From assembly GCF_014837065.1 (NCBI RefSeq), contig NZ_JACSPP010000038.1, forward strand, positions 1 through 35,793: a stretch of DNA of 35,793 bases. The letters run 5' to 3'. This DNA is from Phocaeicola intestinalis (lineage in GTDB: Bacteria > Bacteroidota > Bacteroidia > Bacteroidales > Bacteroidaceae). The translations under genes were made by a program, and so were the position numbers. Below are positions 34,848-35,793 of the stretch, piece by piece. The stretch's first letter is position 1; every line of letters starts with the position of its first letter. Below the pieces are notes generated by a model. It searched no databases and was not told the DNA's origin. It worked only from the letters and a program-made list of their open reading frames with translations.

Positions 34848-35392
34848 TTCAGCAATTCATCTATTTTATTGCACAATGACGCAAACTCGTCTTCGTTGTA
34901 GAGGCGGGTCATCAACACAATCTTGCCCGTCTGGTCAATCAGCACGTTACGGGTAATGCCAGCACTACGCTCTGCGTAAAGCGCAAAAATATTGGCATCC
35001 GGATCAAGCCCCATTGGATAAGTTACTTGGGTCTGTTCCACGAAAGCTTTCACTTTATCTAGCGGTTCGTCTCGGTCAATGCCATACAGTGCGAATGTGT
35101 CGTTGTCCTTGTGCTTCTGCCAGATGTCACGCTCAATGAAAGGCATTTCCTTGCGGCATACGCCGCACCAACTTGCAGTGAACTGAAGCATCACCACTTT
35201 GCCGCGTAAATCAGAAAGTTTTACTTGGCTGCCGTCAGTGAGCATCATTTCAAAATCGGGTGCTACATCTCCTACCTTTACTATATATCCATTGGAATCG
35301 GGCATAGGTTGCTGCGCGTGTAAAGCTGGAACTATTCTCAGCATAAGGATACAGCCTAAAAGCATCGATAAAAACAGTTTTTTCATACACAT
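34844..35392 (-). CDS. TlpA-like periplasmic thioredoxin
   Basis: A 182-residue exported AhpC/TSA-TlpA-type thioredoxin. The signal peptide ends near LHAQ (26). VGDVAPDFEMMLTDGSQVKLSDLRGKVVMLQFTASWCGVCRKEMPF contains the redox pair Cys76 and Cys79 in CGVC. The partner is unknown; it precedes a cell-wall amidase in the same operon. The start may be the ATG at 35386 (MKKLFLS), two codons inside; both fit a Sec signal. Confidence 0.9.
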   Translation of the reverse strand: MCMKKLFLSMLLGCILMLRIVPALHAQQPMPDSNGYIVKVGDVAPDFEMMLTDGSQVKLSDLRGKVVMLQFTASWCGVCRKEMPFIERDIWQKHKDNDTFALYGIDRDEPLDKVKAFVEQTQVTYPMGLDPDANIFALYAERSAGITRNVLIDQTGKIVLMTRLYNEDEFASLCNKIDELLK

Positions 35393-35409
35393 TATCTTTA
35401 GTCACTAGG

Positions 35410-35417
35410 CAAAGATA
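35410..35417 (-). promoter_or_regulatory. Bacteroides -7 element for the TlpA-amidase operon
   Basis: The minus strand reads TATCTTTG, a full match, 17 bp before the ATG at 35392. A TTTG lies 23 bp further upstream (35441-35444), slightly farther than the usual spacing. Confidence 0.65.
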
Positions 35418-35720
35418 ATGCAAAAAAGCGAGACACCGAGCAAATCAGGGAAATATAATGAAGAATAATCACGGTTTTTTTCTCTTTTGTAACCAAGTAA
35501 TGCAAGTAATGAACGTTGTTTGGGATTGTTAGTATTAGCTTGGTTCGTCTCATATCGTGTGCACATCGTGTCACAATGGATACAACGGCATCTTCTATAT
35601 CTATCGAAAAGGATTCCGAGAATGATGGTTATCTCGTTGAATTTGTTCGTCAGACAGCCTGCTATCTTTTTCATAAAATCAGAAAAACGTCCACGAAAAT
35701 AATTCTCAATACATGATTGA
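35418..35720. other. Gene-free stretch with a relic of the MITE core
   Basis: No convincing gene. The segment 35646-35674 (TTCGTCAGACAGCC...) matches the central palindrome of the MITE family at 25 of 29 positions in the copy-B orientation, without recognisable ends. An 8-bp stem TTCTCAAT/ATTGAGAA with a 5-base loop lies at 35703-35723, at the edge of copy E. Confidence 0.4.
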
Positions 35721-35793
35721 GAAGCTGTTTTGAATTTATCGTGCGATGATTTGGGATGAGTTTTTGAGGCATTTTCGCTTCTGTGATGAGGAA
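35721..35793. mobile_element. MITE-like inverted-repeat element, copy E (cut by the window end)
   Basis: Starts GAAGCTGTTTTGAATTTATCG and follows the left third of copy D almost base for base, up to the window edge in the central palindrome. Orientation is the same as copies A and D. Confidence 0.85.

Overview
The window looks like a chromosomal segment of a gut Bacteroidaceae (Bacteroides or Phocaeicola type). The signs are a SusC/SusD pair, many promoters with the Bacteroides -7 element TAnnTTTG, a CepA/CblA-like class A beta-lactamase, a classical-pathway menaquinone operon, a Na+-pumping methylmalonyl-CoA decarboxylase set, a type II NADH dehydrogenase and a PaaI-type thioesterase in the men cluster. 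No rRNA, tRNA, CRISPR array, phage or complete insertion sequence was seen. The species cannot be fixed from the sequence alone.

Layout. 1-515: a shortened copy of a small inverted-repeat element, two hairpins and a 23-bp tandem-repeat element. 516-7742 (minus): menaquinone operon menI-menF-menD-menB-menC-menE plus a terminal AraC-type regulator with an HMA-like head; a second 23-bp repeat element lies between menF and menD. 7859-8815 (plus): EamA exporter, overlapping tail-to-tail with a beta-lactamase. 8786-11114 (minus): acetyltransferase, small membrane protein, helical-repeat protein and beta-lactamase, apparently one operon. 11303-12679 (minus): NDH-2. 12842-15371 (plus): hexapeptide acetyltransferase, MalY/PatB-type aminotransferase, ECF S-component-like membrane protein. 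15478-16322 (minus): acetyltransferase and an orphan cyclomaltodextrinase C-terminal domain. 16553-21297 (minus): methylmalonyl-CoA epimerase, carboxyltransferase, OadG-like subunit with a lamin-tail domain, biotin carrier, Na+-pump beta subunit. 21452-26257 (minus): sbcD-sbcC. 26258-27058: a cluster of repeat elements. 27059-29051 (minus): FemAB-like protein and aldo/keto reductase. 29134-33524 (minus): SusC-SusD. 34047-35392 (minus): TlpA-like thioredoxin and an Amidase_3 cell-wall amidase. The window ends inside another inverted-repeat element.

How it fits together. Much of the window serves anaerobic energy metabolism. The men operon makes menaquinone, NDH-2 feeds electrons from NADH into it, fumarate respiration (genes not here) yields succinate, and the epimerase plus Mmd complex belong to the succinate-to-propionate branch that pumps Na+.

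The most unusual content is non-coding. There are two families of dispersed repeats: a ~190-bp MITE-like element with TNA target duplications (five copies, one exactly at a stop codon), and an element built of abutting 23-bp units (three copies with different unit numbers, one inside the men operon). Four intergenic gaps also hold long hairpins, each built from its own private short repeat.
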